Positions 45,379 to 54,324 of a stretch of DNA of 64,000 bases are shown here, in pieces; positions within the stretch are counted from its first letter, which is position 1; each line of letters opens with the position of its first letter. The stretch covers positions 163,746 to 227,745 of the forward strand of contig NZ_RQRS01000005.1 of assembly GCF_004335085.1 (NCBI RefSeq). Direction: 5' to 3'. The DNA comes from Pedobacter nototheniae. GTDB taxonomy: Bacteria > Bacteroidota > Bacteroidia > Sphingobacteriales > Sphingobacteriaceae. The translations under genes were made by a program, and so were the position numbers. A model generated the notes under the pieces. It was given only the letters and a program-made list of their open reading frames with translations. It did no database searches and had not been told where the DNA came from.

Positions 45379-47014
45379 AGATAATTTTTCAAACTACATT
45401 CAAAGGCGTTCCTTCTTACTTCGAGTGGGCTTAATTACTGGCGGTATTTTTTTAAACGGTTGTTATAAAAAAATTAAAGCTGGAACATATAATTTTCCGG
45501 GAAAATTATTAGGTCCAAATGTAAAAGCCGGGCACATCCTTCGTAATAAAACTGTAATTGAAAAAGCATCATCAAGCAGAAAGGTTAAAACTCTAATTAT
45601 TGGGAGTGGTATTTCTGGTTTATCTGCCGGAAGATGGTTAAAAAAAGAAGGAGAAACTGATTTTGAGATTCTGGAACTAGAAAATCATGCTGGTGGAAAC
45701 TCATACTTTGGAACAAATAAAATTTCTTCTTACCCCTTAGCCGCTCATTACGTTACTATTGCCAATAATGACGATGATTTACTTATTGATTTTTTAAAAG
45801 AAATTAATGTCATTACTCATTTCGAAAAAGGCTTGCCTTATTATAATGATTATTATTTAACGTTTGATCCAGAAGAACGACTTTTAATTAATGGAGAATG
45901 GCAAGAGGGTTTAATCCCGGAATTTGGTGTGCCCGTAGCTGACAAACTTCAAATTAAAAGATTTTTAGCTGAAGCTGAAAAACTTAAATTAACCGTTGGT
46001 GATGATGGGAAGTATATTTTTAATATTCCAATTAGTTCCTGTTCTTCAGATGAAAACTATAAAAAATTAGATCAGATTTCTTTCAAATCTTATCTTGAAA
46101 AAAATAATTACACTTCGCCTTACCTTCTTTGGTACTTAAATTATTCTTGCAAGGATGATTATGGGCAGGAAATTGATAAAATATCTGCGTGGGCTGGCTT
46201 GCATTATTTTGCCTCCCGAAGGGGAAAAGCTGCCAATGCAGAAAATAATGCCGTACTTACATGGCCTGAAGGCAACGGTTGGTTAATGAAAAATCTTTCT
46301 GAGCGCCTTAAAAATCATATTACTACAGGCGCTATGTGTACCAATTTAGAGATTACAGCTGCCGGAAATGTAGAAGTTACCGTTTATCATCCTGAGAAAA
46401 AATTAACGGAAACAATAATTGCGGAGAAGGTTATTTTAAGTAGCCCGCAATTTGTAAATAATAAAATTTTAAAAAATATAAACAGGCCGAAAATCGATTA
46501 TAGTAAATTTAATTATGCGCCTTGGCTGGTTGCGAACATTACAATTAATCAGCTTCCAGATGCCAAAGGTTTAACCTTATGTTGGGACAATGTGGCTTAT
46601 AACACTCCTTCGGTTGGTTATGTAAATGCAAATCAACAGCATATTAGTTTATCAGAAGATAAAAAGGTAATTACTTACTATCTCCCGCTGTGTAAATTTG
46701 AACCTGCAGTGGCCAGGCTTGCAGCCTACTCCAGAAGTTACAATCAGTGGTTGGATATTATTTTACCAGAATTAGAATATATCCATCCAGAAATTACAAA
46801 AGCAATTGAAAATATAGACCTTTGGGTATGGGGACATGGAATGATATCGCCAGTAACGGACTTTATTTGGAGCGAGAATTTACAAACTGCCAGACGCTCC
46901 ATTGATAATAAAATTTTCTTCGCTCATACTGATTTGAGTGGAATATCTATTTTTGAAGAAGCTTTCCACCAGGGAGTAAGAGCAGCTAAAGAAGTTTTAA
47001 CAAAAAATGGATAA
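45368..47014 (+). CDS. Tat-exported lipoprotein FAD-dependent oxidoreductase
   Basis: 548 residues from MSYKDNFSNY, overlapping the previous gene by 11 bases. Arg13-Arg14 in IQRRSFLLR is a twin-arginine motif, and FLNGC (Cys32) is a lipobox, so it should be a folded, lipid-anchored periplasmic enzyme. LIIGSGISGLSAGRWL (77-92) is the FAD GxGxxG site, as in flavin amine oxidases/desaturases. In this operon a polyamine or amine oxidase role is likely but unproven. Confidence 0.75.
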   Translation: MSYKDNFSNYIQRRSFLLRVGLITGGIFLNGCYKKIKAGTYNFPGKLLGPNVKAGHILRNKTVIEKASSSRKVKTLIIGSGISGLSAGRWLKKEGETDFEILELENHAGGNSYFGTNKISSYPLAAHYVTIANNDDDLLIDFLKEINVITHFEKGLPYYNDYYLTFDPEERLLINGEWQEGLIPEFGVPVADKLQIKRFLAEAEKLKLTVGDDGKYIFNIPISSCSSDENYKKLDQISFKSYLEKNNYTSPYLLWYLNYSCKDDYGQEIDKISAWAGLHYFASRRGKAANAENNAVLTWPEGNGWLMKNLSERLKNHITTGAMCTNLEITAAGNVEVTVYHPEKKLTETIIAEKVILSSPQFVNNKILKNINRPKIDYSKFNYAPWLVANITINQLPDAKGLTLCWDNVAYNTPSVGYVNANQQHISLSEDKKVITYYLPLCKFEPAVARLAAYSRSYNQWLDIILPELEYIHPEITKAIENIDLWVWGHGMISPVTDFIWSENLQTARRSIDNKIFFAHTDLSGISIFEEAFHQGVRAAKEVLTKNG

Positions 47015-48065
47015 ACAAAGGCAACCGTGGTTAAATTCTGCAATAAGTGATTCTATTTTCATCTTATCGCCTCCATTTTTCTCCTTGCTTTTAATTTTAG
47101 TTTTCCCTGGTCAGTTTCAAAAAGCAGAAGGCATTCCTGTTGTGCACTGGTTATTTTTAATCGTTTTTATCGATGTAGCGCATGTTTACAGTACGCTTTA
47201 CCGCACTTATTTCAACACTAGAAATTTAAAAAAGGAATATGTATTGCTTACTGCTATCCCAATATTATGTTATATAGCCGGCGTACTGGTTTATTCATAT
47301 GATGGTTTACTTTTTTGGCGTTTGCTAGCCTATTTGGCTGTTTACCATTTCATCAAACAGCAATATGGTTTTATGAGATTGTATTCCCGTAATGAGCGTT
47401 TACCCAAGTACTTTAAAACAATTGACTTGATAAGTATTTACACAGCAACTGTTTATCCTTTAATTTTTTGGCATTTAAAAGGAAGCCGAAATTTTAATTG
47501 GTTTGTAGAAGGTGATTTTTTAAGCTTTAAAAATGATCTCTTACTTCAAATCAGTACTTATATATACTTTGCAATTATTACTATCTATCTTGTTAAAGAA
47601 ATTATACTAATCCTTAAAGAAAGAAAGTTTAATATTCCACGCAATTTTCTCGTATTTGGCACTTTTTTATCCTGGTATTTCGGCATTGTATATTTTAACG
47701 GAGATTTTGCGTTTACAACCATTAACGTAATTTCACATGGCATTCCTTATATGGCGCTGATATGGTTTTTTGAGAAAAAGAAGAACGGCACCCTCACTGA
47801 AAGGAGTAAAATTGTGCAGCTTTCTTTTGGCAAATATGGTTTGTTTTATTTCATAATTATTTTAATTGCATTTGCTTATCTCGAGGAAGGTTTGTGGGAT
47901 GGTTTTATATGGAAAGAACATCAAACTGTATTCAGTATTTTTGCTGGTTTACCGCAAATTAACAATCAATATCTGCTGGCTCTTATTATTCCATTACTTG
48001 CCTTGCCCCAATCTACCCATTATGTTTTAGATGGCTTTATTTGGCGTAAGAACCGTCATTTTTAA
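47007..48065 (+). CDS. Polytopic membrane protein with conserved-looking histidines
   Basis: 352 residues with eight or nine membrane helices; its start overlaps the oxidase gene by eight bases. Histidines in or near helices lie in DVAHVYS (59), VYHFIKQQYG (114), VISHGIPYM (244) and STHYVLDGFIWR (338). This spacing is like membrane metal oxygenases/desaturases or Brp/Blh-like proteins, but I cannot place it in a family. Last gene of the SpeD operon. Confidence 0.6.
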   Translation: MDKQRQPWLNSAISDSIFILSPPFFSLLLILVFPGQFQKAEGIPVVHWLFLIVFIDVAHVYSTLYRTYFNTRNLKKEYVLLTAIPILCYIAGVLVYSYDGLLFWRLLAYLAVYHFIKQQYGFMRLYSRNERLPKYFKTIDLISIYTATVYPLIFWHLKGSRNFNWFVEGDFLSFKNDLLLQISTYIYFAIITIYLVKEIILILKERKFNIPRNFLVFGTFLSWYFGIVYFNGDFAFTTINVISHGIPYMALIWFFEKKKNGTLTERSKIVQLSFGKYGLFYFIIILIAFAYLEEGLWDGFIWKEHQTVFSIFAGLPQINNQYLLALIIPLLALPQSTHYVLDGFIWRKNRHF

Positions 48066-48122
48066 TTTTTAAAAACCATACTTTACTACATATCGTAAAT
48101 AACATCAACCTAAAATGATGTT

Positions 48123-48626
48123 ATGAAAATTCTTTGCAGCCTATTTTTTGTTGTATTAAGTCTTTTACCAATGGACAAAAATGTTCCGGTGGCAAAAGTA
48201 GATTTAAAAAAATATGCAGGCACTTGGTATTCTTTATATTCCATTCCAACTGTATTTGATAAAGGCAGTCGCGAAACAACCACAAAATATACCTTAAATA
48301 AGGATGGATATTATAATGTAATTACCACTTATAAAAAACCAGGGGATGAGGAAATTCATTCCATGAGCTCCAAAATTTTCCCTACGGATGTTAATCATCC
48401 TGCCGAGTTAAAAGCGCAATTTATTTGGCCCATTAAAGTTGACTACTGGATTATTGAGCTTGCAGAAGATTATTCTTATGTGGTAGTTGGTCATCCCGAC
48501 AGGAAATTTTTATTTATTATGAGCAGAACGCCTAAAATAGATAAGAAGAAATACGAAGAAATTGCCTTAAGGTGTAAAGCAAAAGGTTACGAAGTAAACA
48601 AGCTTACCGCTCAGTTTACTCCGTAG
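48123..48626 (+). CDS. Lipocalin (Blc-like)
   Basis: 167 residues with a signal-like N-terminus (LCSLFFVVLSLLP) and no clear lipobox. DLKKYAGTWYSLYSIPT holds the lipocalin GxWY signature, and FLFIMSRTPKID is the third conserved block, as in bacterial Blc proteins. It binds hydrophobic ligands in the envelope. It follows the SpeD cluster by 57 bases on the same strand but is probably a separate unit. Confidence 0.85.
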   Translation: MKILCSLFFVVLSLLPMDKNVPVAKVDLKKYAGTWYSLYSIPTVFDKGSRETTTKYTLNKDGYYNVITTYKKPGDEEIHSMSSKIFPTDVNHPAELKAQFIWPIKVDYWIIELAEDYSYVVVGHPDRKFLFIMSRTPKIDKKKYEEIALRCKAKGYEVNKLTAQFTP

Positions 48627-48647
48627 ATTTTAAAACGGCTTTAAACC

Positions 48648-49685
48648 TTAATAAAATTTTGGTAGGGGATTTAAGCTGGTATTTTGGCGCTGGTGCCAGT
48701 ATGGATAAATGGTTGGCACTTCGCTGGCTGCATCGAGCTTTTTAATCTGTTCTGTGGTTAAATTCCAACCTACAGCACCTAAATTTTGTTTTAGTTGCTC
48801 TTCATTTCTGGCTCCAATAATAATACTTGAAACTGTTGGGCGCTGCAGTAACCAATTCAACGAAACCTGAGCTACTGTTTTGCCTGTTTCTTCGGCAATT
48901 TCATCTAAAGCATCGGTAATATTGTAAAATACTTCTTCGTTAAAGGCAGCTTCAGGTACCGGACTTCCACCCTGTGCTATCCTACCATCTTGAGGAACAG
49001 GTTTATTTCTACCATATTTACCACCTAAACGGCCTGCAGCTAAAGGACTCCAAATAAATGCACCTACATTTTGATCTATACCTAAAGGCATTAGTTCCCA
49101 CTCATATTCTCTATTTGCAAGCGAATAATAAACTTGGTGCGCTACATATTTATTCCAGCCGTATTTTTCAGAAATCGCTAAAGATTTCATCAATCCCCAG
49201 CCCGAAAAATTTGAACAGGCAATATATCTAACCTTTCCGCTTTCTATCATATCATCAAGCGTTCTTAGGGTTTCTTCAACAGGGGTATTACCATCAAAAC
49301 CGTGCATATGGTAAATATCAATATAATCGGTATTTAATCGTTTTAAACTTCCTTCCAGTTGTTTTAAAAGATGAAAACGGGATGAACCTTGATTGTTTGG
49401 TCCTTCGCCAAATGTAAAAGTTGCTTTGGTTGAAATTAAAACTTTATCTCTACGTCCGGCAATTGCCTTTCCTAAAATTTCTTCGGATAAGCCATCCGAA
49501 TAAATATCTGCAGTATCAAAAAGATTCACTCCTGCATCAAGGCAAAGGTTAACCATCTGCGTGGCTTCATCAGCTTGTGTACTACCCCATGCTTTAAAAA
49601 ACTCATTGCTTCCACCAAAGGTTGCGGTTCCAAATGTTAATGCGGGCACAAAAAGTCCCGAGGCACCTAATTGTCTGTATTCCAT
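48648..49685 (-). CDS. Aldo/keto reductase
   Basis: 345 residues. FDTADIYSDG holds the catalytic Asp and Tyr, LISTKATF the Lys and IYHMHGFDG the His. The C-terminal NADPH site includes SSIIIGARNEEQLKQNLGAV. The barrel is complete and of normal length. The substrate is not predictable. It is convergent with the lipocalin gene. Confidence 0.9.
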   Translation of the reverse strand: MEYRQLGASGLFVPALTFGTATFGGSNEFFKAWGSTQADEATQMVNLCLDAGVNLFDTADIYSDGLSEEILGKAIAGRRDKVLISTKATFTFGEGPNNQGSSRFHLLKQLEGSLKRLNTDYIDIYHMHGFDGNTPVEETLRTLDDMIESGKVRYIACSNFSGWGLMKSLAISEKYGWNKYVAHQVYYSLANREYEWELMPLGIDQNVGAFIWSPLAAGRLGGKYGRNKPVPQDGRIAQGGSPVPEAAFNEEVFYNITDALDEIAEETGKTVAQVSLNWLLQRPTVSSIIIGARNEEQLKQNLGAVGWNLTTEQIKKLDAASEVPTIYPYWHQRQNTSLNPLPKFY

Positions 49686-49946
49686 ATTATAATTCTTTTT
49701 GTTTAATTGGGTAATTCAAATTATTTATCAATCACATTTATAACGATTGAGATGATTAAAAATGCCAACTAAGTTTCTTTAAATTAAAATTAATTGAAAA
49801 AAGGATAAGGAAAAGACAATTAGCTTTTATGAGAAATTACCAGCAGATTAGGTATTAAAACATCTAAATAAATGAATTATTGGCTAATTTATAATTAAAT
49901 GAAAAAGGGCTAATAAATTAATATTAGCCCTTTCAATTATTTTTTT
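49686..49946. other. Gene-free AT-rich gap
   Basis: Apart from the terminator at 49904-49933 I see no gene, repeat or regulatory motif here. It is the upstream region of the aldo/keto reductase. Confidence 0.4.
49904..49933. terminator. Strong bidirectional terminator
   Basis: AAAGGGCTAATA pairs exactly with TATTAGCCCTTT (12-bp stem, 6-nt loop). A run of nine Ts follows on the plus side, and T-rich DNA follows on the minus side. It ends the minus-strand gene at 49947. Confidence 0.88.
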
Positions 49947-50354
49947 TTATAAACTTTCCTGTTTGGCAGGTTTTAGTTTGGATGTGCTAAAAAGCATAAA
50001 TAATACGCCCACCAAAAGCACAATCCACCCCCATTGAAAGTGAACCACTTTACCAATTAGTTTATTGGCGAAACCATACTTGGTATAATTATGCGCTGTA
50101 AAATAAACAGCAATAACGGCTAAAATGTACCAAATTGCCATTACAAAACTCATAAATTTAAATGCGCCAACCTTTCTTATAAATAGGATAAGTACAGAAA
50201 TTGCAATTATTGCGTAGGTAATAAAAAACAAGCGGGCATCAGACTGATACAGATTCCAGTTGCCTTTTATGGGCACTTTTAACATTGGGCAAAACCCTGC
50301 AATTACACAAAGTAAAATCCCTAACCAAGCATAAAATTTATTTAAAACCAACAT
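49947..50354 (-). CDS. Four-helix membrane protein of unknown function
   Basis: 135 residues with four membrane helices (about 8-20, 42-60, 66-88, 108-124) and a basic C-terminus (LKPAKQESL). The second polar segment, [20 protein letters not shown], lies outside the membrane. I recognise no family. It starts nine bases after gldC on the same strand, so it is probably co-transcribed, and a strong terminator follows. Confidence 0.65.
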   Translation of the reverse strand: MLVLNKFYAWLGILLCVIAGFCPMLKVPIKGNWNLYQSDARLFFITYAIIAISVLILFIRKVGAFKFMSFVMAIWYILAVIAVYFTAHNYTKYGFANKLIGKVVHFQWGWIVLLVGVLFMLFSTSKLKPAKQESL

Positions 50355-50363
50355 ATTAATATT

Positions 50364-50699
50364 TTATTTTTTCATGTCGATACCCATTTTATCAGCAAAA
50401 TGAGCACAATAATCTCGTAAATCTTCAACAATTAAATTTTCTCCTGTAGCCTTTAAAAAGCTATCGCCCATGGTTTGAAGGGTTTCGTAGAAAAAGCGTT
50501 TCATTTCATCAACGGGCATATCTTTTGTCCAAAGATCAATACGCATTGAATTTTTATAATTATGATCCCAAAGTGCCAAAATCATTGATTTTACAGGCAC
50601 CTGATCTGTTGTTTTTGCATCAGTACTTTCCCAAAGAATATTCTCTGGCATGTTATTATCATCTAACTCTACAGTTATTTTTATTTCTGCTTTTCTCAT
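50364..50699 (-). CDS. gldC: GldC gliding motility protein
   Basis: 111 residues. MRKAEIKITVELDDNNMPE, IDLWTKDMPVDEMKRFFYE and FADKMGIDMK are typical of GldC, a small cytosolic protein needed for full gliding in Flavobacterium but widely kept in non-gliding Bacteroidota. Its exact role is unclear. It is the first gene of a two-gene unit with the small membrane protein. Confidence 0.88.
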   Translation of the reverse strand: MRKAEIKITVELDDNNMPENILWESTDAKTTDQVPVKSMILALWDHNYKNSMRIDLWTKDMPVDEMKRFFYETLQTMGDSFLKATGENLIVEDLRDYCAHFADKMGIDMKK

Positions 50700-50792
50700 T
50701 TTAAAATTGATTTCACCGTTTTAAGGGATTCCTTTTCTTCTGTATTTTACGGCTGCAAATATGCTTAATTTAAAAGGTATTTCTATTTGGCA

Positions 50793-51065
50793 TTAAGTTA
50801 CTTTTTGTAAAATTAACATCAGAATTGCTGCAATAAAAATAAATACCAATTCTACAATCCAAATCCTTTTCAAATCTTTTAGCGTAAAGCGAAAAATTAA
50901 ATCAGTTATAAAAGTAACTACAATCAAACAACCCAAAATAAGTAAGTAAAAACTACTAAAATCTACTCGTTTTGCTGCGTGCTCATTGGTTGAGAATAGA
51001 TTTACTACAACTAAACCTAAACTTGCTGCCCCAACAATATTTAATGGTGTAATTCGAAGTTTCAT
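50793..51065 (-). CDS. Small three-helix membrane protein
   Basis: 90 residues with three predicted membrane helices (about 9-23, 38-60, 72-88) separated by short charged loops. Its ATG overlaps the helicase stop by one base (TAATG), which indicates translational coupling with the upstream helicase. No family is recognised. Confidence 0.62.
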   Translation of the reverse strand: MKLRITPLNIVGAASLGLVVVNLFSTNEHAAKRVDFSSFYLLILGCLIVVTFITDLIFRFTLKDLKRIWIVELVFIFIAAILMLILQKVT

Positions 51066-52411
51066 TACTTTTTCTTATCGAAACGTTTACCCTTTTTAAA
51101 TGTCTTAATCGTTTTTCCTGCTTTTGCCTTCGCTTTATCCCGTTCTTTTTGTTCAATAGCTTTGGCATGTTTCTTTTCGTGGAAAGCACCTTTAAAATCA
51201 GGATCTTCCTTACGTTTTTGCAAATCTATTTCTTTAGCAATGTGTTGACGTTCTTCGTATGGGGTTTCATCAATATAAACGCCTTCTGGAATTTCGGCTA
51301 CAGGAATATACTGACGGATTAATTTTTCAATTTTGCGGATATAATATTTCTCGGCATCGGTAGCAAATGTAATGGCATCACCTTTTGCAAAAGCTCTACC
51401 TGTACGCCCAATACGGTGTACATAATCTTCGATGATAATTGGCACATCAAAGTTAATTACATGGCTCACATCACTTACATCTATACCTCTACTGGCCACA
51501 TCAGTTGCAACCAAAACTCTAATATTACCTTCTTTAAAGCTGTTAATAGAGTTAATTCTCGTGTTTTGACCTTTATTAGCATGAATAACACGCACATTTG
51601 CTGCACCATACCTACGCTCAATGAAGCTGTAAATATTATCGGCTACCGTTTTGGTTTTGCAGAAAATAATTAAGCGATTAAACGCTTCATCGTTTTTTAG
51701 CAGGTGCTGTAATAAGTTGATTTTGGTTTTAAAGTTTGGCACATAATACAGCGTTTGTGTTACGTTTGCTGCTGGTGTAGCCTGTTGCGAAGTTTCTATT
51801 ATGGTTGGATTTTTCAAGAAATCGCCAGCAATTTTTTGTACCAGTTCGCTCATCGTTGCAGAAAAAAGCAAGTTTTGGCGTTTGCGTGGTACAATTTCCA
51901 GTATCCTGTGAATAGAACCTATAAAACCCATATCCATCATTTTATCGGCTTCATCCAGCACTAAAAATTTAAGACTTTGGGTATTTATATCTCCTGATAA
52001 ATATAAATCTAAAAAGCGCCCAGGCGTTGCAATAATAATATCAACGCCTTTTGCAATTTGTTCTTTCTGGGTTTTAGGACCAACTCCTCCAAAAATTACA
52101 ACCGAACGAATATCTGTATAAACCGAAAAACGTTTCACTTCTTCAGCAATTTGCATGGCAAGCTCTCGGGTTGGCGATAAAATTAATGCTCTGGGGTTTT
52201 CGCCCTGCGCATATTTTAATTGCATTAACATAGGCAACACAAACGCGGCAGTTTTTCCTGTTCCGGTTTCGGCTATCCCGAAAATATCCTGTCCTGATAA
52301 AACTGGTGCTATTGCTTTTTCCTGTATCGGCGTTGCAACGGTATAACCCGCTTCGGCTACTGCATTTAATATTTGCCTGTTTAATTTAAATTCTTCGAAC
52401 GATTTTGCCAT
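51065..52411 (-). CDS. DEAD-box RNA helicase (RhlE-like)
   Basis: 448 residues from MAKSFEEFKLNRQ; a Met three codons earlier is an alternative. All DEAD motifs are present: Q motif (TPIQEKAI), I AETGTGKT, Ia PTRELA, II DEAD, III SAT and VI HRIGRTGR. A Lys-rich C-terminal tail (KAKAGKTIKTFKKGKRFDKKK) should bind RNA. It probably acts in ribosome assembly or RNA decay in the cold. Confidence 0.93.
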   Translation of the reverse strand: MAKSFEEFKLNRQILNAVAEAGYTVATPIQEKAIAPVLSGQDIFGIAETGTGKTAAFVLPMLMQLKYAQGENPRALILSPTRELAMQIAEEVKRFSVYTDIRSVVIFGGVGPKTQKEQIAKGVDIIIATPGRFLDLYLSGDINTQSLKFLVLDEADKMMDMGFIGSIHRILEIVPRKRQNLLFSATMSELVQKIAGDFLKNPTIIETSQQATPAANVTQTLYYVPNFKTKINLLQHLLKNDEAFNRLIIFCKTKTVADNIYSFIERRYGAANVRVIHANKGQNTRINSINSFKEGNIRVLVATDVASRGIDVSDVSHVINFDVPIIIEDYVHRIGRTGRAFAKGDAITFATDAEKYYIRKIEKLIRQYIPVAEIPEGVYIDETPYEERQHIAKEIDLQKRKEDPDFKGAFHEKKHAKAIEQKERDKAKAKAGKTIKTFKKGKRFDKKK

Positions 52412-52439
52412 AGCGTACAAAGATAGTGATTAAGGTTGA

Positions 52440-52640
52440 GGGTTTGAAGCCATGAGATGAACGTTTAAGCTTTAGCGTAAAGGAAAATCGGCATTAAATA
52501 ATTATTAGTAAAGCAATTTCAGTGGTTATCGGTTTCGAAAGTCCTGCTATTTGCTTTACCTCGTTACACTCAGTGCTCGCTACTATCAGGTTTATTTAAC
52601 TTAATAAAGCAACAACTAAAAACCTATTTCACAGTTTTAA
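52440..52640. repeat. Gene-free gap with a possible decayed dispersed element
   Basis: The segment near 52550-52600 (TCCTGCTATTTGC, CTCGTTACACTCAG, ATCAGGTTTATTTAAC) shares the words GGTTTATTTAAC and nearby spacing with the element at 61639-62028. It may be a worn relative. No open frame was found between the helicase and pyrC. Confidence 0.3.
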
Positions 52641-52701
52641 TCTGCTTAAATCTTGATACTTGTTTCTCCCTACTTAATACTAATTTACTACCTTTGAAAC
52701 T

Positions 52702-54036
52702 ATGAACACTTATCTGATAAAAGCGGCTACAATAGTAAATGAAGGCCAAAAATATATTGCTGATGTTTTAATTAAAGATGGAATTATTGCCAAAATAGGG
52801 CAAAATTTATCTGCAAATGGTGCTCAGGAAATAAATGCTGAAGGACAATACCTATTACCTGGAATGATTGACGATCAGGTTCATTTCCGCGAACCAGGAT
52901 TAACCCATAAAGCTGATATTTTTACAGAAAGTATGGCGGCTGTTGCCGGAGGAATTACCTCATTTATGGAAATGCCAAATACGGTTCCTAACACTTTAAC
53001 TCAAGAATTATTAAAGGATAAGTATGATATTGCTTCTCACACATCATTAGCAAATTACTCGTTTTACATGGGCGCCAGCAATGATAATATTGAAGAAGTA
53101 TTAAAAACAGATGCTAAAAACGTTTGCGGCATTAAGGTTTTTATGGGCTCATCAACCGGAAATATGCTGGTAGATAATGAAAAAACTTTAGAGAATATTT
53201 TTAGTAAAGCACCTATTTTAGTAGCCACACACTGTGAAGATGAAGCTACTATTCGCCATAACCTGGCAGAGTTTAAGGCAAAATATGGAGAGGATTTAAC
53301 TATTGATATGCACCCGCTAATTAGAAGTGCCGAGGCTTGCTACAAATCTTCTTCATTGGCTGTTGAACTAGCTAAAAGCTATCAAACTCGTTTACACATT
53401 TTACACATTTCTACCGCGAAGGAAATTGCCTTATTTGATAACAAAACCGATTTAAAGGATAAAAAAATTACCGCCGAGGCTTGCGTTCATCACCTTTGGT
53501 TTAATGATAGTGATTATGCCGAAAAGGGAAACTTTATCAAATGGAATCCTGCGGTAAAAACAGCGGCAGATCAGGCTGGAGTTTTACAGGGCGTTTTAGA
53601 TAACCATATAGATGTAATTGCAACAGACCACGCTCCGCATACTTTGGAAGAAAAACAGCAACCATATTCACAAGCTCCATCTGGTGGGCCATTGGTGCAA
53701 CATGCTCTACCTGCTTTATTAGAAATGCATTTACAAGGCAAAATTTCCCTCGAAAAAATTGTAGAGAAAACAGCGCATAACCTCGCTATTTGTTTTGATA
53801 TTGAAAAACGCGGTTTTATTAGAGAAGGTTATTGGGCAGATTTAGTTTTGGTTAATCTTAATGATCCCTGGAAAGTAATAAAGCTTAATAATTTTTATAA
53901 ATGTGGCTGGAGTCCGTTTGATGGGCAAACTTTTCAAGCCAGTATTACGCACACATTTGTATCGGGTAATTTAGCTTATTTAAATGGTCGTTTCACTACA
54001 GATCAAATTGGGAAACGATTGGCATTTACGAGATAA
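52702..54036 (+). CDS. pyrC: Dihydroorotase, QxH variant
   Basis: 444 residues of the type I dihydroorotase/amidohydrolase fold. The metal motif reads DDQVHFREPGLTHK: the first His of HxH is Gln59, with His61 kept. VATHCEDEATI, LHILHIST and IATDHAPHT give further ligands. The DDQVHFREPG form is, to my knowledge, usual in Bacteroidota. It cyclises carbamoyl aspartate in pyrimidine synthesis. It is transcribed alone. Confidence 0.93.
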   Translation: MNTYLIKAATIVNEGQKYIADVLIKDGIIAKIGQNLSANGAQEINAEGQYLLPGMIDDQVHFREPGLTHKADIFTESMAAVAGGITSFMEMPNTVPNTLTQELLKDKYDIASHTSLANYSFYMGASNDNIEEVLKTDAKNVCGIKVFMGSSTGNMLVDNEKTLENIFSKAPILVATHCEDEATIRHNLAEFKAKYGEDLTIDMHPLIRSAEACYKSSSLAVELAKSYQTRLHILHISTAKEIALFDNKTDLKDKKITAEACVHHLWFNDSDYAEKGNFIKWNPAVKTAADQAGVLQGVLDNHIDVIATDHAPHTLEEKQQPYSQAPSGGPLVQHALPALLEMHLQGKISLEKIVEKTAHNLAICFDIEKRGFIREGYWADLVLVNLNDPWKVIKLNNFYKCGWSPFDGQTFQASITHTFVSGNLAYLNGRFTTDQIGKRLAFTR

Positions 54037-54069
54037 TTTGTTACATTTACTTAGATTAACAAATTAAAA

Positions 54070-54324
54070 ATGAAAGACTTAAAATTATATTTAGATATTT
54101 CATCTCTGCCTTCAAATTTAAAAGAGGAAGTTTCTGATTTTGTCGAGTTTTTAAAACAAAAATCTAAGCAAAAAAGAGTATCAGAAAATTTGGTAGAAGA
54201 ACCAATGGTTGCTTATACTTCTAAATTTTCTGATATTTTATTAAACGGTCCAGTCTTTTCTGACGAGCAAATTCAAACCATTGAAGAAACAAGGAAATCA
54301 ATAAATAAATGGCGAACCAAATAA
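54070..54324 (+). CDS. DUF2281/VapB-like antitoxin
   Basis: 84 residues. The N-terminal LYLDISSLPSNLKEEVSDFVEFLKQKSK is the DUF2281 pattern, which pairs with PIN toxins, and a poorly conserved tail follows. It should bind the toxin and its own promoter. The gene starts 33 bases after pyrC and overlaps the toxin gene by 16 bases. Confidence 0.8.
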   Translation: MKDLKLYLDISSLPSNLKEEVSDFVEFLKQKSKQKRVSENLVEEPMVAYTSKFSDILLNGPVFSDEQIQTIEETRKSINKWRTK

